Assembly: GCA_040506895.1 (NCBI GenBank)
Contig: JBEVVY010000001.1
Coordinates: forward strand, 2,046,001 to 2,110,000
DNA: 64,000 nt
Source: Sedimenticola_A sp040506895
Lineage (GTDB): Bacteria; Pseudomonadota; Gammaproteobacteria; Chromatiales; Chromatiaceae
Reading direction: 5' to 3'
Position 1 is the stretch's first letter; each line of letters opens with the position of its first letter. Under the pieces are notes generated by a model. It was not told the DNA's origin and did not search any database. It worked only from the letters and a program-made list of their open reading frames with translations. A program made the position numbers and the translations under genes. Shown one piece after another: positions 1 through 8,070 of the stretch.

Positions 1-1
1 A

Positions 2-955
2 TATGGCGTAGATGGTGTATTCACCTATCTGAGCCCCTCCATTGAAAATGTTCTGGGCTATAGTCAGCGGCAGTTCATTACCCACTACACTGAATATCTA
101 AGCGACAGCGAAATCAATCAGGCAGTCAAAGCGTATACCGATGCTTCACTGCGTGGAGAGAAGCAACCATCCCACGAAGTCGATATCTACCACAAGAACG
201 GCAGTGCACGCCGGTTATTGGTCAAGGAAACCCCTGTCTTCGATGATGCTGGGCAAGTCGTGGCTGTGGAGGGCATTGCCCACGATATAACCGATCGGAT
301 ACTGGCAGAACGGCAACGGGAAAGTGATCAGAGGAAACTGCAGTATGCCTTACAGGATACCGTTCAGGCAATTTCGAATACCGTAGAAAAGCGTGATCCC
401 TATACTGCCGGTCATCAGAAAAGGGTGGCAGAACTTGCCTGCGCCATTGCCCGGGAGATAGGGCTAGAGTCGGATATCATCGAAGGAATCCGAATGGGCG
501 GTACGATTCATGATATTGGAAAAATTCACATCCCTACGGAGATACTCAATCGGCCTGGTAAGCTTAGCAATATCGAGCTTAACATTATCAAAGGACATCC
601 AGAGACAGGCTTCAGCATCATCAAGGAAGTGGTTTTTCCATGGCCGGTAGCCGATATAGTCTATCAGCATCATGAACGGCTTGACGGCTCAGGTTACCCG
701 CAGGGTCTGCAGGGTGAGGAGATCTGTATCGAAGCCCGGGTACTTGCAGTTGCCGATGCGGTCGAGGCCATGGCTTCACACCGTCCATATCGCCCAGCCC
801 TGGGCATTAAGGCTGCACTGGAAGAGATTGAACAAGGCAGTGGCCGCATATACGATCCACAAGCAGTCACTGCTTGCCTGCGTTTATTCCGTGAAAAAGG
901 GTGTCAGATCAATCAAGATATAAGTGTATCCTTGTTTACGAAAGATGCTGAATAA
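2..955 (+). CDS. PAS domain / HD-GYP cyclic-di-GMP phosphodiesterase (5' end outside window)
   Basis: The open frame runs in from the left edge, so the N-terminus is missing; an internal ATG at 218 is not a likely start because coding similarity continues upstream of it. The first ~95 visible residues form a PAS domain ending in the typical EGIAHDITDR block. A short helical linker leads into an HD-GYP domain with the HDIGK metal site, the HHERLDGSGYP signature and the HRPYR motif. HD-GYP proteins hydrolyse cyclic di-GMP; the HD and GYP residues look intact, so activity is expected. The PAS domain suggests control by a sensed ligand or redox state. No downstream partner: the gene is followed by 1.6 kb of repeats. 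Family certain; signal unknown. Confidence 0.9.
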   Translation, partial: YGVDGVFTYLSPSIENVLGYSQRQFITHYTEYLSDSEINQAVKAYTDASLRGEKQPSHEVDIYHKNGSARRLLVKETPVFDDAGQVVAVEGIAHDITDRILAERQRESDQRKLQYALQDTVQAISNTVEKRDPYTAGHQKRVAELACAIAREIGLESDIIEGIRMGGTIHDIGKIHIPTEILNRPGKLSNIELNIIKGHPETGFSIIKEVVFPWPVADIVYQHHERLDGSGYPQGLQGEEICIEARVLAVADAVEAMASHRPYRPALGIKAALEEIEQGSGRIYDPQAVTACLRLFREKGCQINQDISVSLFTKDAE

Positions 956-1258
956 CCGTTTCTCAAAGTCCCTTCTTTCGTGGTTTGGTTGAATGTCTCT
1001 TCAGGGTCGAAGGCTGGCGGTTGCACAATATTGCGATAGTCAGCTTAATACACATAGCAGTAGTTAGAAAATTGATCGCCAATAGTCCGCTTTGGTCGCT
1101 TTGCGGAAGTGATGCAGGTTAGTCATGAAGGCCTGCTTCGGGTCGACAGCAGCGCATTGCAGTGCACAATACCGGAGTCTGCTTTCGAGTGATTGGGAAA
1201 CCGAACCATTGGTGTCTAAAACACCCGCCATTGCCAGATAGCTGACCCCAGGGATCAA

Positions 1259-1357
1259 CGTAGGAGATGAGCGCGCATCTGCGTGTATTGGTGAGAGGAC
1301 GGACCAGCTAAGTTATTGATTTACCAATATCACACTACGATTGGGAACCCGGTGGTC
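1259..1357 (+). repeat. Left arm of a 99-bp inverted repeat
   Basis: Reverse complement of 2232-2330 with 88 of 99 positions matching by hand alignment. The best conserved part is the inner half around 1315-1350. The arms enclose about 870 bp that contains hairpin-bearing repeat units and no gene, like the ends of a non-autonomous mobile element, although no transposase or target duplication was found. Confidence 0.75.
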
Positions 1358-1443
1358 GGTCGGTCTTGTTATAGCACCAGGGTATAATTTCGTGGCCTAT
1401 CGATGAGCGGTACTACGTAGTCCTTTTTCTTTGTTGGCCACGA

Positions 1444-1469
1444 GTGACTTTTGTTACAGCAAAAGTCAC
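1444..1469 (+). repeat. Repeat hairpin 1 (10-bp perfect stem)
   Basis: GTGACTTTTG, loop TTACAG, CAAAAGTCAC. It is preceded by CCACGA and followed by CAAAAC. Same architecture as the hairpins at 1612 and 2111, with a different but fully paired base of the stem. Confidence 0.75.
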
Positions 1470-1611
1470 CAAAACCACTGCTCCGCCCTGCCACCCTGCG
1501 GGTGCTCTGCGCTACTCAAAGCTTCAGGGGTTATTTTTATATAGGCTTGGTAAAAAATTTCGTAGCCTAACAGCGGTTCACGCTGTAGTTGATTCTCTAC
1601 CACGGCTACGA

Positions 1612-1639
1612 GCTACTTTTGCAAAGAGGCAAAAGTAGC
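1612..1639 (+). repeat. Repeat hairpin 2 (11-bp perfect stem)
   Basis: GCTACTTTTGC, loop AAAGAG, GCAAAAGTAGC. It lies in the same orientation as hairpin 1, is preceded by GGCTACGA and followed by CAAAAAC. The shared downstream sequence (CTTCTCCCC, then a block resembling GTGCTTCTC) aligns with the other two copies. Confidence 0.75.
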
Positions 1640-2110
1640 CAAAAACTCTTCTCCCCGGTGTCCCGCCCGCTATCGCGGGTTCACTGTGCTTCTCACCTTC
1701 GCTGGGGGTTGTCAGACGCGACGTCCCTGTCGCGACTGACAACGGCCGGCCTCCCTGCCGGCCCCCTTCGGGCCTTGTCCAGCGAAGCCTGCGATGCTCG
1801 TCGGGACAAAGGGGCCCCTTTCCCATTAGTTAACCACCTCCAAAACTGGAGCATGTAGGGTGTTGTTGAGCGTAGCGAAACACACCATTTGAGCTATCCG
1901 GCGCATTTCCAGGGCATTGGAACTGCGACAGTTTCCCTCGATGCAGCCGAGCATCGGAGGAATTTCAGGAAAGGCCCGAAGGGGCGCCGCAAGGATGCGG
2001 CGCATTCACAGTCAGCACAGGGAAGTGCTGTCTGTGAATCCCCTGAAATTTCGAGAAGCGCAGGGGACCCGAACGTTAGTGAGGGCAAATCTTGGGAGAA
2101 GGCGCTTTTG

Positions 2111-2138
2111 GGTACTTTTCGCGCCAACGAAAAGTACC
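2111..2138 (-). repeat. Repeat hairpin 3 (11-bp perfect stem, opposite orientation)
   Basis: GGTACTTTTCG, loop CGCCAA, CGAAAAGTACC. Read on the minus strand it is preceded by GGTCACGA and followed by CAAAAGC, matching the layout of hairpins 1 and 2. The body of the unit continues leftward to about 1920. Confidence 0.75.
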
Positions 2139-2231
2139 TCGTGACCGTGTCGAAGAAATAACGACGGAGAAAACACCTTCCCAGGTCACGAAATTTTTTA
2201 CCAGGCGGTCAATAGCGCAAACAGGAGATGC

Positions 2232-2330
2232 GACCACCTGGTTCCCAATCGTAGTGTGATATTGGTAAATCAATGGCTTAGCTGGCCCACCCTCTCACCA
2301 ATACACGCAGGTGATCGCCTATCTCCTACG
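2232..2330 (-). repeat. Right arm of the 99-bp inverted repeat
   Basis: Inverted partner of 1259-1357 with about 89% identity; see that entry. The outer limit is set by loss of similarity beyond CGTAGGAG. Confidence 0.75.
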
Positions 2331-2553
2331 CCAACCCTCCAAGGTCGGTTATCGCCACTGACAGACGAAAACCGTGGTCTGTCCCGAAGAATGGCACTTG
2401 AGATGCTTACTGCATCAGGGCCAAGCAGCTGAAGGGGATTGGTAAATCTCCTTAACTTGGTACTAATTCTGGTGCTTCCGCTATTATTCCAATATGCAGG
2501 GGTGAGGGATGTTGCATTTATTCTTCGCTATGCTTTGAAAACGGAGCCCAGCC

Positions 2554-3336
2554 GTGGCGCGATTAATCAAACAGACACGTCTCGTTGCCTACGTCTGCCC
2601 TTTCCTTTTCGTGGGCATGTTTCTTACGGCAGCGAACGTCCATGCACAACAAGCCGAAATCAAGATTTCTTCTGATCCTTGGGTTCCTTGGGTGTTAAGC
2701 GCAGAAGATGACGGCGCGCCCAACGGTATCGCAATCGATTTGGCTAACGAAATTTTTAGCCGCATGGATGTGCCCATCGACATATCAATTTATCCCTATA
2801 AGCGCTGTCTATTTCAAATGGAAACAGGCAAAAGGGACATGCTGCTTATGGCGAAGAAGACGCCTGAACGTGAAAAGTTCATGTTGTATTCCAATGTCGT
2901 AGTAAACGACCCGCAGCTCCTATATTACGCCACCCAGCATAAAGAGGACTTCGAGTGGTCCGAGTTGAGCGATTTAAAAGGAGCGACAATTGGTGTCGTC
3001 TTGGGTTTTGATTACGGACAACTTACCCAATATGCCCAAAAAACCCATGATTATTCATTGATCGTTTCTAGTGATGACGACACGAATCTGAGAATACTTC
3101 TGGCTGGACGCATTGATCTGCTGGCCATGAACCGGTCCACCGCCGATCATTTGATCAAAAAAAATCCTGAACTTAAAGGGAAAATCCGGGCGGCGACGAA
3201 TCCAATTTCAGTGGCGGAATTCCATTTCGCCATATCAAGAAAGGGCAACGCGACACACCTATTGCCGCGGATAAACGAAACGATAGCGGAGATGAATTCC
3301 GATGGCTCCCTGGAACGTATTTTGCGCCAGCAATGA
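2554..3336 (+). CDS. Periplasmic solute-binding protein, family 3
   Basis: A 260-aa protein with a signal peptide (hydrophobic residues ~10-27, likely cleaved after VHAQ) and a bacterial extracellular solute-binding family 3 fold: the early DPWVPWVL strand, the NGIAIDLANEIFSRM helix, the DLKGATIGVVLGFDYG block and a late AISRKGN segment. Such proteins bind amino acids or related small ligands, usually for ABC importers; many orphan copies feed sensor proteins instead. No permease or ATPase gene is adjacent, so the partner is unknown. The chosen start is GTG with GGAG about 8 bases upstream. The ligand cannot be told from the sequence. It stands alone between repeats and a convergent gene. Confidence 0.8.
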   Translation: MARLIKQTRLVAYVCPFLFVGMFLTAANVHAQQAEIKISSDPWVPWVLSAEDDGAPNGIAIDLANEIFSRMDVPIDISIYPYKRCLFQMETGKRDMLLMAKKTPEREKFMLYSNVVVNDPQLLYYATQHKEDFEWSELSDLKGATIGVVLGFDYGQLTQYAQKTHDYSLIVSSDDDTNLRILLAGRIDLLAMNRSTADHLIKKNPELKGKIRAATNPISVAEFHFAISRKGNATHLLPRINETIAEMNSDGSLERILRQQ

Positions 3337-3418
3337 GGCCTCCCCTATCCCACTTTGGGGGCCACTTTAGCGTCCACACGCACTATAAGCCTTATATCCA
3401 ACCAGGCACCCGCCCCCG

Positions 3419-5098
3419 CTAGCGATACTGCCTCCGCCACCGATCCACAATATCATCCACATCGATATCATCCGGCCCGTCTATCCACTGGCCGTAGTAG
3501 TCGATGTCGTTACTGTTGGGTACCGGGTCGGGCTGGTAGAACTGGAACCGCGTGGGAATGGGCACCGCCTCACCCAGCGCCAGGGCCTCACCGCGACCGA
3601 GGGCGGCGAGAATCTTCACCAGGTCACCCTCGGTATCGGGTACCAGGTCACGGATGTACTGCTGGTCGTCGGGGTTGGTGACGCGCAGGCAGACGAAGCT
3701 GCCGCACTGGGCCAGCACGGTTTCGGAGAGCTCATGGGGCCGCTGGCTGACGACCCCCAGACCGACACCGTACTTGCGCCCCTCCTTGGCGATACGCTCC
3801 ATTGAGGCACGGGTTCCCTCGTACTGGGTGCCTCCCGCCCTCGGGATATAGGAGTGGGCCTCTTCACAGACCAGCAGAATCGGGAACTCGCGGGCCCGCG
3901 GGTTCCAGTAGTTGAACTCGAAGGCCAGCCGGCCGATCTGGGCTGAGACGGTTGGCCGGACATCGAAGGGTACCGGGCTGAGGTCCACCACGGTGATCTG
4001 CACCTTGGGGTCCGCCAGGCCGACAAAATCGCGCAGCAGGTCACTCAGGGTTTCTGAACCCTTGCGCTTTTTCGGCTTGAACAGGAAATCGTAGCGCACA
4101 TCGTTGAAGCGGCTCTGCATCTTGATCAGGAACTCGTCGAACTGTCCGTAGAGCGGCCCTTTCACCTTGCCGAAGTCGGTGACCTGCTCGTTGGCCCGTT
4201 TGAACTGGTGGAAAAGTTCGGCCAGTGAGAACGAGACCGGTGAGTCGATGGATATCTCGACCCCCTGCAGATCCTTGTTCGCCTTTTTACGCAGGGCCAG
4301 CAGCACCTCGCGCAGAAAGGCCATCTGGGTCGGGGCCTTCTCATCAGAGCGGTCCACCAGCAGGTCCACCAGCTCACTGTAGGTGAGCAGCCAGAAGGGT
4401 ATCTCCAGTTCGCGGGCATCGATCGCCCGATAGGTGCCCTCTTTGAAGGCGGAGTACTGATTACCCTCCTTATCCTTCCATACGTACTCCCCGTGCAGAT
4501 CGAGCAGGATGATATGCGCCTTGGGCATCACCTCGATAGAACGCTGGATCGTACTGGCGACACTCCAGGACTTACCGGAACCGGACTGACCCAGAATGGC
4601 GAAGTGACGGCCGAACATGGCGGAGGGGTTCATGCACACCCCCATGTCCGGTACCGATGGCAGGTAACCGAGTTCGAACTTCATCTTGCGGAACGCCTCG
4701 AACAGCGCCTCCACCTCGGACCGCTGAATCACGTGAACTTCGGCGCCGGGAGTCGGGTAGCGGACAACACCACGCATAAACCGACCCTTGGAGTCGATCT
4801 CTCCCAGGGGGATCAGCTTCATCATGCCCCGCTTGACGATGCGCCCGGTCTCTCCAGGCAGGAAATGCTCGTCCTGGTATGCGTGCATCACCATGGTGAC
4901 CACCTGCACACCCCGCTGCTTTACCATCACGTAGTTGCCGAGCCGTCCCACGGCGATCTTTTCACCTTCGAACTCGATCTCGGGGAACTCACCATTTCCG
5001 CCACGCACCAGGGCCGCGGTCATGGCATCCTCCTGGACATTGGTTATCTTGCCGATCAGGGTGTCTGGACTGTCGCTCATGATGGTATCCGTCTGCAT
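3419..5098 (-). CDS. herA: HerA-type hexameric ATPase / DNA translocase (DUF87)
   Basis: A 559-aa protein with an N-terminal beta-barrel HAS-like region (about residues 10-125), Walker A GQSGSGKS at 170-177, and Walker B ILLVCEEAH at about 408-416, followed by a C-terminal segment rich in QRP and arginine-finger-like residues. HerA proteins are FtsK/HerA superfamily ATPases that pump DNA, usually together with the NurA nuclease; bacterial members also work with SIR2-like or other partners. No nurA-like gene is near, so the role is inferred from family only. The first ATG is used; an in-frame ATG six codons later (5080) is an equal alternative since neither has a strong ribosome site. Monocistronic and convergent with the solute-binding gene. 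Confidence 0.85.
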   Translation of the reverse strand: MQTDTIMSDSPDTLIGKITNVQEDAMTAALVRGGNGEFPEIEFEGEKIAVGRLGNYVMVKQRGVQVVTMVMHAYQDEHFLPGETGRIVKRGMMKLIPLGEIDSKGRFMRGVVRYPTPGAEVHVIQRSEVEALFEAFRKMKFELGYLPSVPDMGVCMNPSAMFGRHFAILGQSGSGKSWSVASTIQRSIEVMPKAHIILLDLHGEYVWKDKEGNQYSAFKEGTYRAIDARELEIPFWLLTYSELVDLLVDRSDEKAPTQMAFLREVLLALRKKANKDLQGVEISIDSPVSFSLAELFHQFKRANEQVTDFGKVKGPLYGQFDEFLIKMQSRFNDVRYDFLFKPKKRKGSETLSDLLRDFVGLADPKVQITVVDLSPVPFDVRPTVSAQIGRLAFEFNYWNPRAREFPILLVCEEAHSYIPRAGGTQYEGTRASMERIAKEGRKYGVGLGVVSQRPHELSETVLAQCGSFVCLRVTNPDDQQYIRDLVPDTEGDLVKILAALGRGEALALGEAVPIPTRFQFYQPDPVPNSNDIDYYGQWIDGPDDIDVDDIVDRWRRQYR

Positions 5099-5262
5099 CT
5101 GTTGTAGTTATTTCCTGGGAGGGTGCAAACCGGCAGGGGAAACCATGCCGCTGCTTCCCTGAAAAGGGAAACGCCTCCTCATGTAAGAGTAGCAGTGAAC
5201 AAAGGATAAAGAGAATACCCGAATCAATGAAAATGATCCGGGCAAGGTACGCAAAACGGGGA

Positions 5263-6120
5263 TCAGAGCAGTTCTTTCTGCAGAAAGCCCTGCAGTGCCT
5301 GCAGAAACTGTTCGGGCTTCTCTGAATAGACCCAGTGACCGGCACCGGCAATACTGCGCAGACGCGCAAAGGGAAATGCATCGCGGATGATCTTCTCGTG
5401 CTCGGGCAGCACGTAGTCGGAGTTTCCTCCATACAGAAACTGTACCGGTCCCAGGTACTGGCTGCTGTCGCTGACATCCGGAAAACCGATGATCCGCTCC
5501 AGGTTTCTGCCGATCGCATCCAGGTTCACACGCCAGCGCCAGCGCCCCTTCTCCTGGACCAGGTTCTGTAGCAGGTAATTTCGCAGTGCCTTCGGTTCCA
5601 GCAGGCGGGCCAACTCGCCATCGGCCTGGTTTCTGTCCTGCAGGCTCTCCAGGTCCAGTGAACAGAGGGCATCGAAAATGGTACCGAAACGGTTAGGGTA
5701 ACGAACAGGGGATACGTCCACCACCACCAGCCCATCGACCAGCTCGGGCTGCTGAAGTGAAAGCCACATGGCCGCCTTGCCCCCCATGCTGTGTCCTATC
5801 AGGATCACCGATTCGAGACCGTGATCATCGATAAGGGCGGCGACATCCTCCGCCAGGGCGGGATACCCCCCCTCGGGATCATGGGGTGAACTGCCGTGAT
5901 TGCGCAGATCGGGAACGATCAGGTGGTAGTCAGGCTCCAGGGCCCTGGCGATACTGTGCCAGTTGGATGACGAACCCAGCAGGCCGTGCAGCAGGACCAG
6001 CGAGGGGCGATCCTCCCGGTAAGTGCCATATTCCCGGTAGTTGAGCTTCATGGATGGTGTGACCGCCAGGGGATGACCAAGGGGCGGCTCCCGGGTCAGA
6101 GCCACCCCCAGCCGGTTCAT
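5263..6120 (-). CDS. Alpha/beta-fold hydrolase (YbfF-like esterase)
   Basis: The fold is a standard alpha/beta hydrolase: LVLLHGLLGSS oxyanion loop, nucleophile elbow GHSMGGK, an acid in YGGNSDYV, and the catalytic His in GAGHWVYSEKP. This resembles YbfF/Abhd11-type esterases acting on short acyl esters. It is the last gene of the pyruvate dehydrogenase operon and its ATG overlaps the lpdA stop as ATGA, indicating translational coupling. However, homologous sequence begins only at MKLNYREYG, so an in-frame ATG at 6051 may be the used start and the first 23 residues may be untranslated. Any role in acyl-CoA or lipoyl metabolism is speculation from position only. Confidence 0.82.
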   Translation of the reverse strand: MNRLGVALTREPPLGHPLAVTPSMKLNYREYGTYREDRPSLVLLHGLLGSSSNWHSIARALEPDYHLIVPDLRNHGSSPHDPEGGYPALAEDVAALIDDHGLESVILIGHSMGGKAAMWLSLQQPELVDGLVVVDVSPVRYPNRFGTIFDALCSLDLESLQDRNQADGELARLLEPKALRNYLLQNLVQEKGRWRWRVNLDAIGRNLERIIGFPDVSDSSQYLGPVQFLYGGNSDYVLPEHEKIIRDAFPFARLRSIAGAGHWVYSEKPEQFLQALQGFLQKELL

Positions 6121-7847
6121 CGTTTCCTGGGCGGCATCAGATCGGTAATACTGCCTTCCGCCATTTCTGCCGCCATGCAGATGGTTTCATTGAGTGTCGG
6201 GTGGGGATGGATGGTGAGCCCGATATCCTCGGCATCGGCCCCCATTTCGAGCGCCAGTACCGCTTCACCGATCAACTCGCCGGCATTCACGCCGACAATG
6301 CCAGCACCGAGAATGCGCTTGGTCTCCGGATCGAACAGCAGCTTGGTCATCCCTTCATCGCGACCAATACCCAGCGCACGACCGGACGCAGCCCAGGGGA
6401 AGACACCCTTCTCGTATTCTATGCCCTGCTCCTTGGCCTCTGTCTCTGTCAGGCCCATCCAGGCCACCTCGGGGTCGGTGTAGGCAACGGAAGGAATGGT
6501 CAGGGGATCGAACAGCGAGGGCTGTCCGGCGATCACCTCTGCAGCCACCTTCGCCTCGTGAGTCGCCTTGTGTGCCAGCATGGGATTGCCCACCACGTCA
6601 CCGATGGCATAGATATTCGGCACATTGGTGCGCATATGGGCATCGACAGAGATAAAGCCGCGCTCATCCACGTTCACGCCGGCATGCTCTGCACCGATCA
6701 TCTTTCCGTTGGGCGCACGGCCCACCGCCACCAGCACCTTGTCGTAGGTCTGGGGTTTGTCCGGTGCCTGTTTACCCTCGAAGAAGACCTTGAGTCCCCC
6801 TTTCTGAGCCTTGATCTCGGTCACCTTGGTCTGCAGCATGATGCTGTTCAACTTACCCTTCATGCGCTTCTGCAGCGGACGTACGAGATCCGGATCGCAG
6901 CCCGGAATCAGGCTCGACTGCAACTCCACCACGTCGATCTGGCTGCCGAGGGTGCTGTACACGGTACCCATCTCCAGGCCGATGATGCCTCCGCCGATAA
7001 CCAGCATACGCTTGGGCACATCCTCAAGGGCCAGCGCACCGGTGGAGTTGATAAGTCGCGGATCGTCATTCGGAAAACCGGGGATCTCCACAGGGCGTGA
7101 ACCACATGCAATGATCGCGTTATCGAAAGAGATGGAGACTTTCCCCTCCTCGCTGTCCACCGCGATGCGGTTGGGCGACTCGAAACGCCCCCAGCCACGT
7201 ACCACCTCGACCTTGCGCTGCTTGGCCAGCGCAGAGAGCCCCTGGGTCAGGCGGCCCACCACCTTGTCCTTACCCGCGCGCAGTTTGTCCAGGTCCACCT
7301 TCGGTTTACCAAAACTGATACCCATGTGCTCCATCTCGGCGGCCTCGTTGATCACATCCGCAGCATGCAGCAGCGCCTTGGAGGGGATACAGCCAACATT
7401 CAGACAGACACCCCCGAGAGCGGCATGGCGTTCGATCAGCACTGTCTTCAATCCCAGGTCCGCTGCACGGAAAGCCGCGGTATAACCGCCCGGCCCGGCA
7501 CCCAACACGACAACCTCTGCGTGGATATCAGCCGCACCGGTGACCGCTTCGGAGACCGGCGCGACACTAGGTTCATGTTTGACCTCCGCACTCTCGCCCT
7601 CGGCCAGTTCGAGCATCAGGATCGGGCCACCCTGGGAGATCTTGTCACCCACCTTCACGAGCACCTTACTCACCTTGCCAGCATGGGGAGAGGGAATGGA
7701 CATGGTCGCCTTGTCACTCTCCAGAGTGATCATCGAATCCTCGACCTCGAGCGTATCACCCGGTGCCACCAGCACTTCGATGATATCGACTTGCTCAAAA
7801 TCCCCGATATCCGGCAGTGTGACTTCAATCAGGTTGCTCATGCTCAT
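6117..7847 (-). CDS. lpdA: Dihydrolipoyl dehydrogenase (E3) with N-terminal lipoyl domain
   Basis: A 576-aa flavoprotein that reoxidises dihydrolipoamide of the pyruvate dehydrogenase complex with NAD. Residues ~5-80 are a biotinyl/lipoyl domain with the modified Lys at 46 (ESDKATM); after a short Pro/Ala linker comes the FAD site GAGPGG at 116-121, the redox disulfide CLNVGC (Cys148 and Cys153), an NAD-binding GGGIIGLE motif, and the C-terminal HPHPTLNE dimer motif with the catalytic His. A lipoyl domain fused to E3 occurs in several proteobacteria and lets E3 carry its own swinging arm. It is the third gene of the aceE-aceF-lpdA operon, separated from aceF by 223 bases that hold a 14-bp palindrome, so it may also have its own promoter. 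Confidence 0.96.
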   Translation of the reverse strand: MSMSNLIEVTLPDIGDFEQVDIIEVLVAPGDTLEVEDSMITLESDKATMSIPSPHAGKVSKVLVKVGDKISQGGPILMLELAEGESAEVKHEPSVAPVSEAVTGAADIHAEVVVLGAGPGGYTAAFRAADLGLKTVLIERHAALGGVCLNVGCIPSKALLHAADVINEAAEMEHMGISFGKPKVDLDKLRAGKDKVVGRLTQGLSALAKQRKVEVVRGWGRFESPNRIAVDSEEGKVSISFDNAIIACGSRPVEIPGFPNDDPRLINSTGALALEDVPKRMLVIGGGIIGLEMGTVYSTLGSQIDVVELQSSLIPGCDPDLVRPLQKRMKGKLNSIMLQTKVTEIKAQKGGLKVFFEGKQAPDKPQTYDKVLVAVGRAPNGKMIGAEHAGVNVDERGFISVDAHMRTNVPNIYAIGDVVGNPMLAHKATHEAKVAAEVIAGQPSLFDPLTIPSVAYTDPEVAWMGLTETEAKEQGIEYEKGVFPWAASGRALGIGRDEGMTKLLFDPETKRILGAGIVGVNAGELIGEAVLALEMGADAEDIGLTIHPHPTLNETICMAAEMAEGSITDLMPPRKR

Positions 7848-7943
7848 TCCTCAAAATTTATAGGGGTAACGGTATTATTTATGGAAACGCACAAAGATTA
7901 GCGCAACCGCAGCAAAAAGAGAAATGCTTTTTCAGTTTTCCAC

Positions 7944-7957
7944 AGGACGATCGTCCT
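7944..7957. promoter_or_regulatory. 14-bp perfect palindrome in the aceF-lpdA gap
   Basis: AGGACGATCGTCCT lies about 100 bases upstream of the lpdA start in the only sizeable gap of the operon. It could be an operator for an internal lpdA promoter; no regulator could be matched. An imperfect C/T-rich hairpin (about 7991-8022) lies on the aceF side. Confidence 0.35.
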
Positions 7958-8070
7958 AAAAGTGACTTTCTCTAAAATAGACCCTGTTTTTTTGCGTTTT
8001 CTTTCCGCGAAAGAGAAAAAGCACCCGATTTCAGAACAAATCTCCCGAATCGAATGCTCAATCCCTCCCA

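Larger units (their letters stand above)
956..2553. other. 1.6 kb gene-free region rich in repeats
   Basis: No open frame here has a convincing start, ribosome site and protein-like composition; the short frames are repeat translations. The segment holds a 99-bp inverted repeat pair and three related perfect-stem hairpins (listed separately). The left part (about 1068-1110) carries a 'tagtccgctttggtcgct' type block that also occurs, diverged, near 32733 and 34200, so dispersed repeats contribute here too. Confidence 0.6.

Noticed and set aside
1444..2161. Several short frames inside the repeat region at 1.4-2.2 kb
   Set aside because: They are translations of the hairpin repeat units and lack ribosome sites.
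7985..8025. Terminator after aceF
   Set aside because: The hairpin is imperfect and, in the aceF direction, is followed by A rather than T.
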